Part shown: positions 31,086 to 38,708 of the stretch, piece after piece
Layout of the letters: each line of letters starts with the position of its first letter
How positions within the stretch are numbered: position 1 is the stretch's first letter
IMG/VR virus record: IMGVR_UViG_3300037258_000219
Span: 1-40,559 of that record
Source of the DNA: a virus
Direction: 5' to 3' (one strand)
Length of the DNA: 40,559 nucleotides
Program-made: the position numbers and the translations under genes
Notes under the pieces: generated by a model
Seen by the model: only the letters and a program-made list of their open reading frames with translations
Database searches by the model: none
Told to the model about the DNA's origin: nothing

Positions 31086-32465
31086 ATGGCAAGCACCCTG
31101 TACATGTCGGGCATCAGTCTCATCGTGCAGTACCTGACGAACCTCGGGCTGATGGCCGCCGGCGGCTCGCTCGCCACCTATGTGGGCGGCACGACGACCC
31201 CGCTCAGCACCTACACCGACAACACGGGCCTGGTGGCCAACCCGAACCCGATGACGCTGTCCTCCACGGGACGCCCCGCGGCTGCCAGCGGCGCCCCGGT
31301 CGCCTTCTGGACGCCCGGCGGCAGCCTGGTGCGCCTGCTGGTCAACGACGCCGCCGGCAACCAGCTGGTGTTTCTGGACAACATCGCCTCCCTCAACGAC
31401 CTGACCAACTCCACCACCACGCTGCAGGCGCTGCTCGCCTCCGCCGCCTCCGCCGGTGGGACGGGCTTTGGCCCTGTGGCCGGCGCGGACCTGGTCGCCA
31501 ACGCGATGAAGTCCTATGACGTGATCGCGGACGTGCGAGCCGCGAACACCCCGGTGCTCGTCACCGGGCAGACCCTCACGATCAGCGTGCAGGGGGGTAC
31601 CTCGATCAACGATGGGTTGGGCGGGCTTTTCTACTGGAACGCCAGCAGCAGCGCAGGGGACAACGGCGCCACCGTGCTGAAGCCCAACACCAACACCGGC
31701 GCGGGCCGCTGGCTGCGCCTGTTCGCTCCCCCCCTCGGAGCGGTGAGCTCGATCGCCTCGGGCGGCACGACCGACCTCGGCACGCTCGCCACCAACATCG
31801 TGACGGTGACCGGCACGAGCGGGATCAGCTCCTTTGGCTCCTCGGCCTCCCAGGGCAACCCGCTCTACGTGGTGCAGTTCGCCTCGCCCCTGACGCTCAC
31901 CCAGGGCGGCCCGCTGCAGCTGCCCGGCGGCCAGAACCTCACCGTCGGGGCGAGCGATGCGATGCTGCTGCTCTACCTCGGCTCAGGCAACTGGATCGTG
32001 CTGGGCTACTTCCCCTACCTGGGGGTGGGCATCACGCTGCTGAAGACGAGCGACCAATCGGTCGCGAGCTCCACCGCCCTGGTCGACGACAACACGCTCA
32101 CGATCGGGCTGGCCGCCGGCTACACCTACCTGGTGAGCGTCAAGGCGATGCTGCTGGGAAGCACCGGCACCGGCCAGGGCTACAAGGTGCAGCTCACCTA
32201 CGGCGGCTCGCTCGGCGGGGTGGCGGTGGGGCAGATCGCCTACTCGAGTGACGACACGCTCACCACCGCGGTGCTCACGCCCAATACCACCTACAGCGCC
32301 AGTGCGATCGCCGACACAGGCGGGGACATCGTCTACATGGACATCGTGCTTCAGCCCACCACGAGCGACACGCTGACGCTGCAGTTCGCGCAGGAGAGCT
32401 CCAGCGCCGACGCCACCACGATGAAAGCCGGATCGATGATGACCGTCCGGGCGCTCGCCGCGTAA
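31086..32465 (+). CDS. Tail fibre / adaptor protein
   Basis: 459 residues. Residues 10-95 resemble the head-binding start of phage tailspikes and fibres: LGLMAAGGSLATYVGG, then TTPLSTYTDNTGLVANPNP and TGRPAAASG. Residues 140-215 form a small domain with YDVIADVRAANTPVLVTG, then GLFYWNASSSAGDNGATVL and a RWLRLF strand. The last 140 residues, beginning near KTSDQSVASS, form a beta-rich C-terminal domain seen in other phage fibres. GAGGAG lies upstream of ATG 31086. It should sit between the gp10-like hub and the receptor-binding spike at 32478. Confidence 0.8.
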   Translation: MASTLYMSGISLIVQYLTNLGLMAAGGSLATYVGGTTTPLSTYTDNTGLVANPNPMTLSSTGRPAAASGAPVAFWTPGGSLVRLLVNDAAGNQLVFLDNIASLNDLTNSTTTLQALLASAASAGGTGFGPVAGADLVANAMKSYDVIADVRAANTPVLVTGQTLTISVQGGTSINDGLGGLFYWNASSSAGDNGATVLKPNTNTGAGRWLRLFAPPLGAVSSIASGGTTDLGTLATNIVTVTGTSGISSFGSSASQGNPLYVVQFASPLTLTQGGPLQLPGGQNLTVGASDAMLLLYLGSGNWIVLGYFPYLGVGITLLKTSDQSVASSTALVDDNTLTIGLAAGYTYLVSVKAMLLGSTGTGQGYKVQLTYGGSLGGVAVGQIAYSSDDTLTTAVLTPNTTYSASAIADTGGDIVYMDIVLQPTTSDTLTLQFAQESSSADATTMKAGSMMTVRALAA

Positions 32466-32477
32466 GGAACTCACCCG

Positions 32478-34838
32478 ATGCTGCAATTCTTCGACACCCT
32501 GACGGACGTCTCCGGTAATGCGCTGCTGGGCGCCACCGTGGCGGTCAGCGCCTTTCCCGGCGGCGGGGCGGCCACGATCTACCAGACCAACGGCACGAGC
32601 ATGCCAGTGGCCAACAGCACCGTGATCTCCGACGTGACCGGCCAGGTGAGCTTCTACGCCCCCGACGGGGCCTACATTCTCACCTACTCGTACAAGGGTG
32701 CGCAGTACAAGGTGCGCTCCCCGGTGCAGCTGCTCGACCCGCTCGGCTTTATCGCGATCGCCGACTCCGGGGCCTCCTCGAACAACTACGCGCTCACCGA
32801 CCAGCGCCTGCCGGCGCAGAAGTACGTGGGCCTGAAGGTCGAGATGCTCGCGGCCAACGGCAACACCGGGGACTCGCTGCTCGACTACCAGGCCGACGGG
32901 GGCTACTCGATCCTGCAGCCCGGGGGCACGCAGCTGCTCGCCGGCATGATCCAGCCCAACGGGCTGACACGGCTGGAGTGGGACGGCGCGGAGTGGCAGC
33001 TGATCGGCTCACAGAGCCAGCCCTTCTACGGCATCACCGCCGCCGAGCAGGCCGCCGGCGTCACCCCGGTGAACTTCAGCTACCCGGCGCAGACCGCGAT
33101 CCGCTACGCCACCAACACCACGCCCGGCACCACGGACATGACGGCCGGCATCCAGGCGGCGATCGACAGTGCAAGCCCGACCAGCCCCGCGGTGCTGCTG
33201 AGCGACTCGAACCTCATCAGCGCGCCGCTGCTCATCAGGAGCACCACCCAGGAGAACATCAGCCTGAACGGCAACGGCCAGGTGGTGACGATCCTCACGC
33301 CCAAGTCCGCGACCATTGCGGTGAGCCCGCAGAACATCAACTGCCTGATCTTCAACCAGAACAACAACGCCCACCTGCACCTCTCGCACCTGCGCCAGGC
33401 CGACACGGTCGGCTTTTCCGGCTACTTCATGTACGCGCTGCCCGGCGGGGGCGGGGATGCCTCGGCGCTTGCCAGCTTCTCCACCGTGGTGGACGACTGC
33501 TGGTTCTCGCCTTCCTCGGCCAACAACGGCGGCATCTTCTACGGCTTCTACTCGAACATGCAGCTGGTCAACTGCACCTTTGAGAGCACCAAGAGCGGGT
33601 GCCTGCGATTTGTGGGCGGATCGAGCGACATCCTCGCGGTCAACATGGCGATGTCCAGCTGCTACGACAGCTTCATCTACGGTGCGGACGACACCACGGT
33701 CAAGACGATCCTCTCCGTCAACGGGCTGCATGTGTACGGGCATCTGCGCGGCCCGGCCTTCGAGATCAAGAACGGCTACGGTCTCGCCTTCCAGGACATC
33801 CTCTACGAGGCTTCCCCGAGCAACCTCGGGGGTACCGGGCTCTTCAAGTTCACCGACTGCACCAACGTACTGTGCGCCAACGCCACCTGCAGGAGCGGCA
33901 CGGACGTTGCCCAGGCGGCGATCGCGATCCAGCTGATCAACGGCTGCACCGGCAAGTTCTCCAACATCCTCTCGGACGCGCTGATCGGGGTGCAATTCTC
34001 CGGCGCCGGCGTGCTCGATGTGGAATTCGAGAACTGCGACTTCTCCGGCACGCACGCCGTGCCGATCAACGTCGGCATCCAGATCCTCTCCGGCTCTCAG
34101 AGCGGGCAGGTGATCTTTCGCGGCTGCCGCTTCAACTTCACGAATCTGGAGGGCTTCATCGACTCGGCCGGCACCAACAGCGCCGACTGGTATTTTTACG
34201 ACTGCGAGTTCGTGAACTCCGGCATGGGCGGGGTCAATACCAACTACAACTTCGACACCGCCCTGTCCGGCAACGTCTACCTCATCCGCTGCCGCATCGG
34301 CCAGAACGATGCGAGCGCCGCGGGCAACTACTACCTGAACGCCAACGGCGCGGGCGCGGTGTTCGTCATCGACCCGCTGGTGGTGGGCACCCCGCCGGGG
34401 GCGAGCTTCGCGCATGGCACACAGGTGCCGACCTATGACGGCATCGACTCGAGCATGGGCGGCATGCCGCAGTTCGTGCCGAGCCTTGGGGGCTCAACCA
34501 CCTACACGCTGCAAAACGGCACCTGGAGCCTGAAGAACAAGACGCTGCACTTCCAAGGAGCCCTTACCATCAACGCGATCGGCACGGGCGCGGCCGGCAC
34601 GATCTCGGGGCTGCCCTTTGCGGCCGCGGGCACGACCTATGGCGGGGGCGGCTGTCACATCGACTACTACACGGGATTGGCCGCCAGCTACGTCAACATC
34701 GCCGGTTTCATCGATCAGACCGCCACCTCGATCAAGCTGCGCGGCGCGACCGCGGCGGCGGCCGCCAATGGGAATGTGAACGCGCTCACGAGCAGCTCGG
34801 CCATTATCTTCTCGGGCGCCTATCGGGTGTACCTGTAG
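32478..34838 (+). CDS. Tailspike, right-handed beta-helix receptor protein
   Basis: 786 residues. The N-terminal 90 residues form a beta domain (FDTLTDVSGNALLGATVAV) that likely mounts the spike. From about 230 to 620 the sequence is beta-helix-like, rich in Asn/Ser/Cys turns (for example FKFTDCTNVLCANATC). Beta-helix spikes usually bind and cut O-antigen or capsule. The final 110 residues form another beta domain (TYTLQNGTWSLKNKTLHFQG) common in phage receptor proteins. I do not see a defined catalytic pair, so cleavage versus binding is open. Confidence 0.85.
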   Translation: MLQFFDTLTDVSGNALLGATVAVSAFPGGGAATIYQTNGTSMPVANSTVISDVTGQVSFYAPDGAYILTYSYKGAQYKVRSPVQLLDPLGFIAIADSGASSNNYALTDQRLPAQKYVGLKVEMLAANGNTGDSLLDYQADGGYSILQPGGTQLLAGMIQPNGLTRLEWDGAEWQLIGSQSQPFYGITAAEQAAGVTPVNFSYPAQTAIRYATNTTPGTTDMTAGIQAAIDSASPTSPAVLLSDSNLISAPLLIRSTTQENISLNGNGQVVTILTPKSATIAVSPQNINCLIFNQNNNAHLHLSHLRQADTVGFSGYFMYALPGGGGDASALASFSTVVDDCWFSPSSANNGGIFYGFYSNMQLVNCTFESTKSGCLRFVGGSSDILAVNMAMSSCYDSFIYGADDTTVKTILSVNGLHVYGHLRGPAFEIKNGYGLAFQDILYEASPSNLGGTGLFKFTDCTNVLCANATCRSGTDVAQAAIAIQLINGCTGKFSNILSDALIGVQFSGAGVLDVEFENCDFSGTHAVPINVGIQILSGSQSGQVIFRGCRFNFTNLEGFIDSAGTNSADWYFYDCEFVNSGMGGVNTNYNFDTALSGNVYLIRCRIGQNDASAAGNYYLNANGAGAVFVIDPLVVGTPPGASFAHGTQVPTYDGIDSSMGGMPQFVPSLGGSTTYTLQNGTWSLKNKTLHFQGALTINAIGTGAAGTISGLPFAAAGTTYGGGGCHIDYYTGLAASYVNIAGFIDQTATSIKLRGATAAAAANGNVNALTSSSAIIFSGAYRVYL

Positions 34839-34841
34839 TTC

Positions 34842-35279
34842 ATGGACCCCGACGAGCAGCTCATCGGCGAGGAGGAAGGGCGATCCGCGACCGTCTATCC
34901 GGACACCAGTGCACTGCGGCTCGACACGATTGCCATCGGCTGCTGTGTCGACAAACGGATCCGCGGTGCGGGCCTCTGCGATGCAGCCATCGACGTGCAG
35001 TTTCAGCACGACGCGGGGGCAGCCCGTCACCTCGCCACGCTCTACCCTGGCTACGCCCAGATGAATGCCGTGCGCCAGGCGGTCATCGTCTCCATGTGCT
35101 TTCAGATGGGCGCCAAGCCCTTGGGCTGGAAACAGTTCACAGCCGCGCTGGCGGCCGGCAACTACACTGCTGCCGCCGCCGCCGGCCGCGCGACGCTGTG
35201 GGCCCAGAGCCAGACCCCCGAGCGAGCGCACCGCGAGATGGCCATGCTCGAGACCGGCGACTGGATCTCACAACCATGA
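34842..35279 (+). CDS. T4-type lysozyme endolysin (GH24)
   Basis: 145 residues with the T4 lysozyme pattern: E12 in EEEGRSATVY, D21 in PDTSALRLD and T29 in DTIAIG, corresponding to T4 E11, D20 and T26. There are two extra residues between D and T, and H31 of T4 is replaced by Cys (AIGCC). It has no signal peptide, so a holin should release it. The body is shorter than T4 lysozyme (164). It hydrolyses the MurNAc-GlcNAc link of peptidoglycan. ATG 34842 follows the spike stop by 3 bases. It overlaps the next gene as ATGA. Confidence 0.85.
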   Translation: MDPDEQLIGEEEGRSATVYPDTSALRLDTIAIGCCVDKRIRGAGLCDAAIDVQFQHDAGAARHLATLYPGYAQMNAVRQAVIVSMCFQMGAKPLGWKQFTAALAAGNYTAAAAAGRATLWAQSQTPERAHREMAMLETGDWISQP

Positions 35280-35977
35280 CAGGGAGCGCGACCGTGAACA
35301 CACCCGTCCAAGCCACCGTAGGGGCGATCCCCTGGTACAAGAGCCAGGTCATGATCGGCACCGTCGTGACGATCCTCTCGATGCTGGCAGGCGCGGTGCC
35401 CAAGGCGGCCGCGGCGCTGGGGCTCACGAGCCCCGCGGCGATCTCCAACGACGTGACCGCCGTCTTCACCGTGATCGGCCTGCTCGCCGGGCTCTTCACC
35501 GCCGTGAGCCGCGCCAAGGCGGGCGTGCAGCCCCTGACCCTGACCCAGGCCGCCGCCGACATTCACCCCGCCACCAAGGCCGCGAGCGGCCAGGCGGGCT
35601 TCGTGCGCGTGAGCCTGCTGGCGCTGCTCGCCGGGTTTGGGTGTGCCGCGCTCCTGGTGGCCTGTGCCACCACCAGCGTGCAGACCTTCTACCAGCTCGA
35701 GCTCACCGCCGGCACGCTGAACGACACCGCGATCAACACGCTTGATACGCTGGTCCGGAACAAGGCGATCACCGGCATGCAGGCGAGCGCGGCGCTGCAG
35801 ATCACCGACGCGGTGCAGGCGGCGATCGTCACAGCCAACAACGCCTACCAGGCGGGCAACCAGGCCACCGCCAACTCGGACCTGGTGGCGATCTCCGCCA
35901 CGCTCACCGCCGTGCAGACGTGCCTGGTCAAACCCGCGACCTTCACCACGTGCCTTGCAGGAGTGCCCACCCCATGA
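35276..35977 (+). CDS. Holin-like protein fused to a lipoprotein-like domain
   Basis: 233 residues from ATG 35276. Residues 1-90 carry two hydrophobic spans (VMIGTVVTILSMLAGAV; AVFTVIGLLAGLFTAV) and end in VQPLTLTQAAADIHPATK, as in holin-like proteins of related phages. Residues 110-130 then read as a lipoprotein signal with lipobox LLVAC (C130), followed by an Ala/Thr-rich helical domain. The second half may be translated separately, since GTG 35603 and 35609 lie in frame just before the signal. Either a two-part lysis protein or an internal start is possible. Confidence 0.72.
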   Translation: MTGSATVNTPVQATVGAIPWYKSQVMIGTVVTILSMLAGAVPKAAAALGLTSPAAISNDVTAVFTVIGLLAGLFTAVSRAKAGVQPLTLTQAAADIHPATKAASGQAGFVRVSLLALLAGFGCAALLVACATTSVQTFYQLELTAGTLNDTAINTLDTLVRNKAITGMQASAALQITDAVQAAIVTANNAYQAGNQATANSDLVAISATLTAVQTCLVKPATFTTCLAGVPTP

Positions 35978-36159
35978 GCGCCGCCGCCATCCTCGCCATC
36001 ATCCAGGGCATCGCCGGGGCCATCCCCGAGCTGCTCTCACTCTACGATCAGGTGAAGAACGGCCAGACAGTCACCGAGGCCCAGGTGCAGACGGTGCTGG
36101 GCAAGTACACCACCGACCGTGTGACGCTCGTCACGGACATCGCCGCCTCCGGCACCTGA
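35974..36159 (+). CDS. Small lysis-region helical protein
   Basis: A 61-residue protein from ATG 35974 (ATGA overlap). A hydrophobic N-terminal helix (AAILAIIQGIAGAIPELLSL) precedes a polar tail. It may be a small holin partner or inner spanin-like subunit. No confident family. Confidence 0.65.
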   Translation: MSAAAILAIIQGIAGAIPELLSLYDQVKNGQTVTEAQVQTVLGKYTTDRVTLVTDIAASGT

Positions 36160-36161
36160 AG

Positions 36162-36359
36162 GTGGACTACTTCAGCTACAACGCCCAGCAGCTGGAGCAG
36201 CAAGAGGCGCGGCGGCGCGGGCGAGCGCAGGAACGCGAAGACTTCGCGGCCGAGCTCGCGCCGCCGCCGAGCGGGATGATCGTCCAGGAGGACCACGCCT
36301 CCACCACGGTGATCGAGCGGGTGCGCGAGCAGATCTACGCGATGCTCGGCAAGCGCTAG
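36162..36359 (+). CDS. Last rightward gene, charged helical protein
   Basis: 65 residues from GTG 36162, two bases after the previous stop, with a weak ribosome site (GAAGG overlaps it). Glu/Gln/Arg-rich helices frame a Pro-rich patch (AELAPPPSGM). It ends in TAG, which overlaps the TAG of the opposing gene by two bases, so the two arrays meet without an intergenic terminator. Function unknown. Confidence 0.6.
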   Translation: MDYFSYNAQQLEQQEARRRGRAQEREDFAAELAPPPSGMIVQEDHASTTVIERVREQIYAMLGKR

Positions 36360-36979
36360 ACCCGACCGACTCCGCCCATGAGCAGCCGGTGGAGCTCCGC
36401 CGGCTCCGAGGGTAGCGCCACCACCCCGCCGTAGCTAAAGTCCTTCAGCAGCTCGAATGCCTTGACCATGACCGTCTCGTCGGCGTCGAACACCGGCATC
36501 TGCTCCTCACCTCGAGCGATCTCCTGCAGGAGCAGCGTCTCGATGAAGTTCTCCGGCGGCCCCTTCAGGCGCGTGAGGCGAAGACGCAGCGCCGACAGAT
36601 CCTGGTAGGCCTTCTGGCGCGCCTGCCGGCACCCGGCGATGCGGCCGGTGAGCCCGGTGCGCACCATCTCGAGCATGTCCTGGTAGGGATCGCTCGCGCG
36701 GATAATCAGCTTCAACATGCCGACGATCTGCTCGCGCGCCTTGGTCTCCAGCGGAGGCGCCTGGGAGGTACCGCCGGTGCGATCAAACTCGGCCCGCATC
36801 TCCGGCTCGGAGAGGATCTTGTACGCCATGTTGACGTCGGTCATGCGCTCGGTGGAACCGCCCTCGCGGTCCGGGTGGGCGTGCGAGGCGGCCACGCGGT
36901 AGGCGGCGCGGATCTCCTCGTCGGTGGCCGTGCGGGCCACACCGAGCACAGCGTAGGGATCGAAACGCGAGTCGGTCAT
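36356..36979 (-). CDS. DnaJ-domain (J-protein) phage protein
   Basis: 207 residues from ATG 36979 (GGAGAG upstream). GTG 36997 is an alternative. Residues 7-65 form a J domain: DPYAVLGVARTATDEEIRAA, then the HPD tripeptide at 35-37 and a DVNMAYKILSEPEMR helix. The HPD loop is what activates Hsp70/DnaK ATPase. Residues 80-207 are helical and unlike zinc-finger or C-terminal client-binding domains of DnaJ. It lies last in the leftward array. It could recruit host DnaK to phage replication or head assembly. Confidence 0.88.
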   Translation of the reverse strand: MTDSRFDPYAVLGVARTATDEEIRAAYRVAASHAHPDREGGSTERMTDVNMAYKILSEPEMRAEFDRTGGTSQAPPLETKAREQIVGMLKLIIRASDPYQDMLEMVRTGLTGRIAGCRQARQKAYQDLSALRLRLTRLKGPPENFIETLLLQEIARGEEQMPVFDADETVMVKAFELLKDFSYGGVVALPSEPAELHRLLMGGVGRV

Positions 36980-36993
36980 GGGCTCTCCAGGGT

Positions 36994-37206
36994 TCACCGC
37001 CGACGGTGCTGGTCAGCGTTCGGGCAGGTAGCGAAATGCGAGCGATGACGCGAGAGGTCGAGCTGGTGCTCGGCATCGGTGGATTGCGTCGAGGCCTCAT
37101 CGACCGGCATGCGCTTACCAGCCTTGGTGCGAAACCAGACGATCGGGGCGCCGCACGAGCTGCAGGGCACTGTGAACGGATGCCGCCGCCGGATCTCGTC
37201 GCTCAT
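36994..37206 (-). CDS. Zinc-ribbon phage protein
   Basis: 70 residues. CSSCGAPIVWFRTKAGKRMP gives one CxxC knuckle, and HRSHFATC closes with His and Cys, so one zinc can be bound. The pattern is common in phage early regions and has no established role. The start ATG at 37206 overlaps the previous gene's stop. Confidence 0.82.
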   Translation of the reverse strand: MSDEIRRRHPFTVPCSSCGAPIVWFRTKAGKRMPVDEASTQSTDAEHQLDLSRHRSHFATCPNADQHRRR

Positions 37207-37679
37207 GGCAAGTGCGGCAGGAGCGGGGGCATCTTGCCGGTCTCGTAGGCGCGCGCGATCAGCGGCCGGGCGTGCTCGGACATCGTCTCCCCGTTGGGCA
37301 GCACGATGTTCGCCATGAACTCATCCTCGAACTGGCTGATGCCCGTCTCCACCGTCTCGAGCTTCGCCTTGATACACAGCGCGAGCGCCCGCCAGCGCTG
37401 CCGGCAGGCGCGCTCCCAGCGCTCATGAGCCTGCTGCGTGGAAGCGGGCCGGGTGCTGCCGTGCTGGCTGGTGCGCACCTCGGTGAAGTCCTTGGCCTTC
37501 GGATCGGGCAGCGGCAGCAAGAAGCGGATGTGCCGACCCTGGGCGCGAAACGCGATCATCGCGCCCGTCTCGCGCCACCCGGAGAGGAACTGGTCCGCAC
37601 CGTAGCGGCGCAGGATGGTCTCGATCTCGGCGCGCGAGCGCTCGACGGACACCTCGGTGCCTTCGGCGTAGCGCGACAT
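37203..37679 (-). CDS. Conserved phage protein of unknown function
   Basis: 158 residues. The opening SRYAEGTEVSVERSRAEIET, then ILRRYGADQF and GRHIRFLLPLPDP, is a recurring protein in phage early regions. A helical middle with a Trp-Arg-rich stretch (HERWERACRQRWRALA) follows. No enzymatic motif is seen. The ATG at 37679 lies next to the stop of the dipeptide-repeat gene, which also sits here. Confidence 0.8.
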   Translation of the reverse strand: MSRYAEGTEVSVERSRAEIETILRRYGADQFLSGWRETGAMIAFRAQGRHIRFLLPLPDPKAKDFTEVRTSQHGSTRPASTQQAHERWERACRQRWRALALCIKAKLETVETGISQFEDEFMANIVLPNGETMSEHARPLIARAYETGKMPPLLPHLP

Positions 37680-37945
37680 CAGCTGGAGCTCTGACCAGGA
37701 AACCCGTACCCGTCCCCGGACCCGTCCCCGTACCCGTCCCCGTACCCGTACCCGTACCCGTCCCCGTACCCGTACCCGTACCCGTCCCCGTACCCGTCCC
37801 CGTACCCGTCCCCGTCCCCGTACCCGTACCCGTCCCCGGACCCGGACCCGTCCCCGTACCCGTACCCGGACCCGTCCATCGGAAGCGCGCTCGCTTCGCT
37901 CGCGCGCACGAGAGAGGGAACGGCCGGAGTTATCGGCCCGGCCAT
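37679..37945 (-). CDS. (Tyr/Asp/Ser)-Gly dipeptide-repeat protein
   Basis: 88 residues from ATG 37945 with GGAGG upstream. Residues 1-23 are ordinary. Residues 24-81 are 29 consecutive X-Gly dipeptides where X is Tyr (14), Asp (11) or Ser (4). A short FPGQSSS tail follows. Every Gly is GGG, and X codons are TAC, GAC or TCC, so the repeat unit differs by one or two bases. The protein should be disordered and could be sticky or phase-separating through Tyr-Gly. No relatives are recognised. Its frame is set between two conserved genes, so it is probably translated. Confidence 0.75.
   Translation of the reverse strand: MAGPITPAVPSLVRASEASALPMDGSGYGYGDGSGSGDGYGYGDGDGYGDGYGDGYGYGYGDGYGYGYGDGYGDGSGDGYGFPGQSSS
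37703..37876 (-). repeat. 29-copy hexamer tandem repeat
   Basis: 174 bases consist of CCCGTA, CCCGTC and CCCGGA units on the plus strand. Read on the minus strand these are TACGGG, GACGGG and TCCGGG. The unit order is irregular, so it is not a simple perfect satellite. The reading frame stays open because the unit length is six. Such arrays can change copy number by slippage in whole dipeptides. Confidence 0.95.
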
Positions 37946-38214
37946 TTGTCCTCCGCGGCCTCGATCAAGAGGATCAACGCAGTGCGAGGGACGGTCACGT
38001 TGCCGGCTTCATCCATGACCGTGCCGGAGTGCGGACCTTGCAGGGCGAGCTGACCGATACCTTTGGTCGTGCCCCACCGACGGATGCACGCAGCGTGCTC
38101 GAGCACCAGGGCGGATGGGCTCTCGGTGACGCGACCGACGAACACCCAGCCGCGATCGAGGACCGCGATCGCAAGTGGGCTCGAGTTTTTCTTCTCAACC
38201 TTCGACGACGCCAT
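37930..38214 (-). CDS. Conserved small phage protein
   Basis: 94 residues with the pattern GWVFVGRVTESPSALVLEHA, then CIRRWGTTKGIGQLALQGP and TVMDEAGNVTVPRTALILLI. This small beta-rich protein recurs in phage early regions without a proven function. The ATG at 38214 has TAGGAGAG upstream. It overlaps the dipeptide-repeat gene by 16 bases. Confidence 0.8.
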   Translation of the reverse strand: MASSKVEKKNSSPLAIAVLDRGWVFVGRVTESPSALVLEHAACIRRWGTTKGIGQLALQGPHSGTVMDEAGNVTVPRTALILLIEAAEDKWPGR

Positions 38215-38250
38215 GCAACTCTCCTACAAGTTTGAAAGATAAAAACAGGA

Positions 38251-38430
38251 TCACAGCGGGCGCGCCCAGGGGAAGCGCTGCCCGCTCACGCCCTCCCGCT
38301 GCTTGGCCCGCTCGAGTGCTCCCCCGAAGTGAAAGGCGCTCTCCGCGACAAATACCAGCGCGAGCAGCCACCAATGGCCCGCGCTCGCGCACCACAGGGC
38401 GAAACCGAACCACAACACGAACTTGATCAC
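38251..38430 (-). CDS. Small membrane protein (59 residues)
   Basis: A short frame from GTG 38430 with GAGGAGG 6 nt upstream, overlapping the previous gene's stop (GTGA). Two aromatic-rich hydrophobic stretches (FVLWFGFALWCASAGHWW; LLALVFVAESAFHF) likely make one or two membrane spans, and the tail is basic. Function unknown; early small membrane proteins often affect host envelope or exclusion. Confidence 0.65.
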   Translation of the reverse strand: MIKFVLWFGFALWCASAGHWWLLALVFVAESAFHFGGALERAKQREGVSGQRFPWARPL

Positions 38431-38708
38431 GACGGCCTCCTCGCGTGGTAGTCATCCCAGGTCTCCTGCCCGAGCGCCCGGAGCAGCTCGATCACGCACT
38501 CGATGTTCCGCTGCATCATGCCCGCAATGGGCGAGACCAACGCCAGGTACTCGGCCATCATCTGCATGAGCTCCCCGCCCACCTGTCCGGGACTCTTGTC
38601 CTGATGTTCCACGAGGAACTGCTGCAGGTGCGGGGAGAGCACGCAGTGCACGCAGTGCTCGTTTTCCAGGCGCGCCTCGCCCGCGCCGGCGCTAGAAGGG
38701 GATGTCAT
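38427..38708 (-). CDS. Hypothetical helical protein
   Basis: 93 residues from ATG 38708. A CVHCVL segment near residue 20 precedes helices such as LMQMMAEYLALVSPIAGMMQ. It overlaps the end of the SSB-like gene by 17 bases. It may partner with that protein, but nothing in the sequence proves it. Confidence 0.68.
   Translation of the reverse strand: MTSPSSAGAGEARLENEHCVHCVLSPHLQQFLVEHQDKSPGQVGGELMQMMAEYLALVSPIAGMMQRNIECVIELLRALGQETWDDYHARRPS

Noticed and set aside
37685-37880. Possible CRISPR-like array
   Set aside because: The units are six bases without spacers and stay in frame as a protein repeat, so it is a tandem coding repeat.
38195-38455. 86-codon minus-strand frame over the small membrane protein
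   Set aside because: It is Arg/Gly-rich and lies in another frame from the 59-residue membrane protein, which has the better ribosome site and stop-start overlap.
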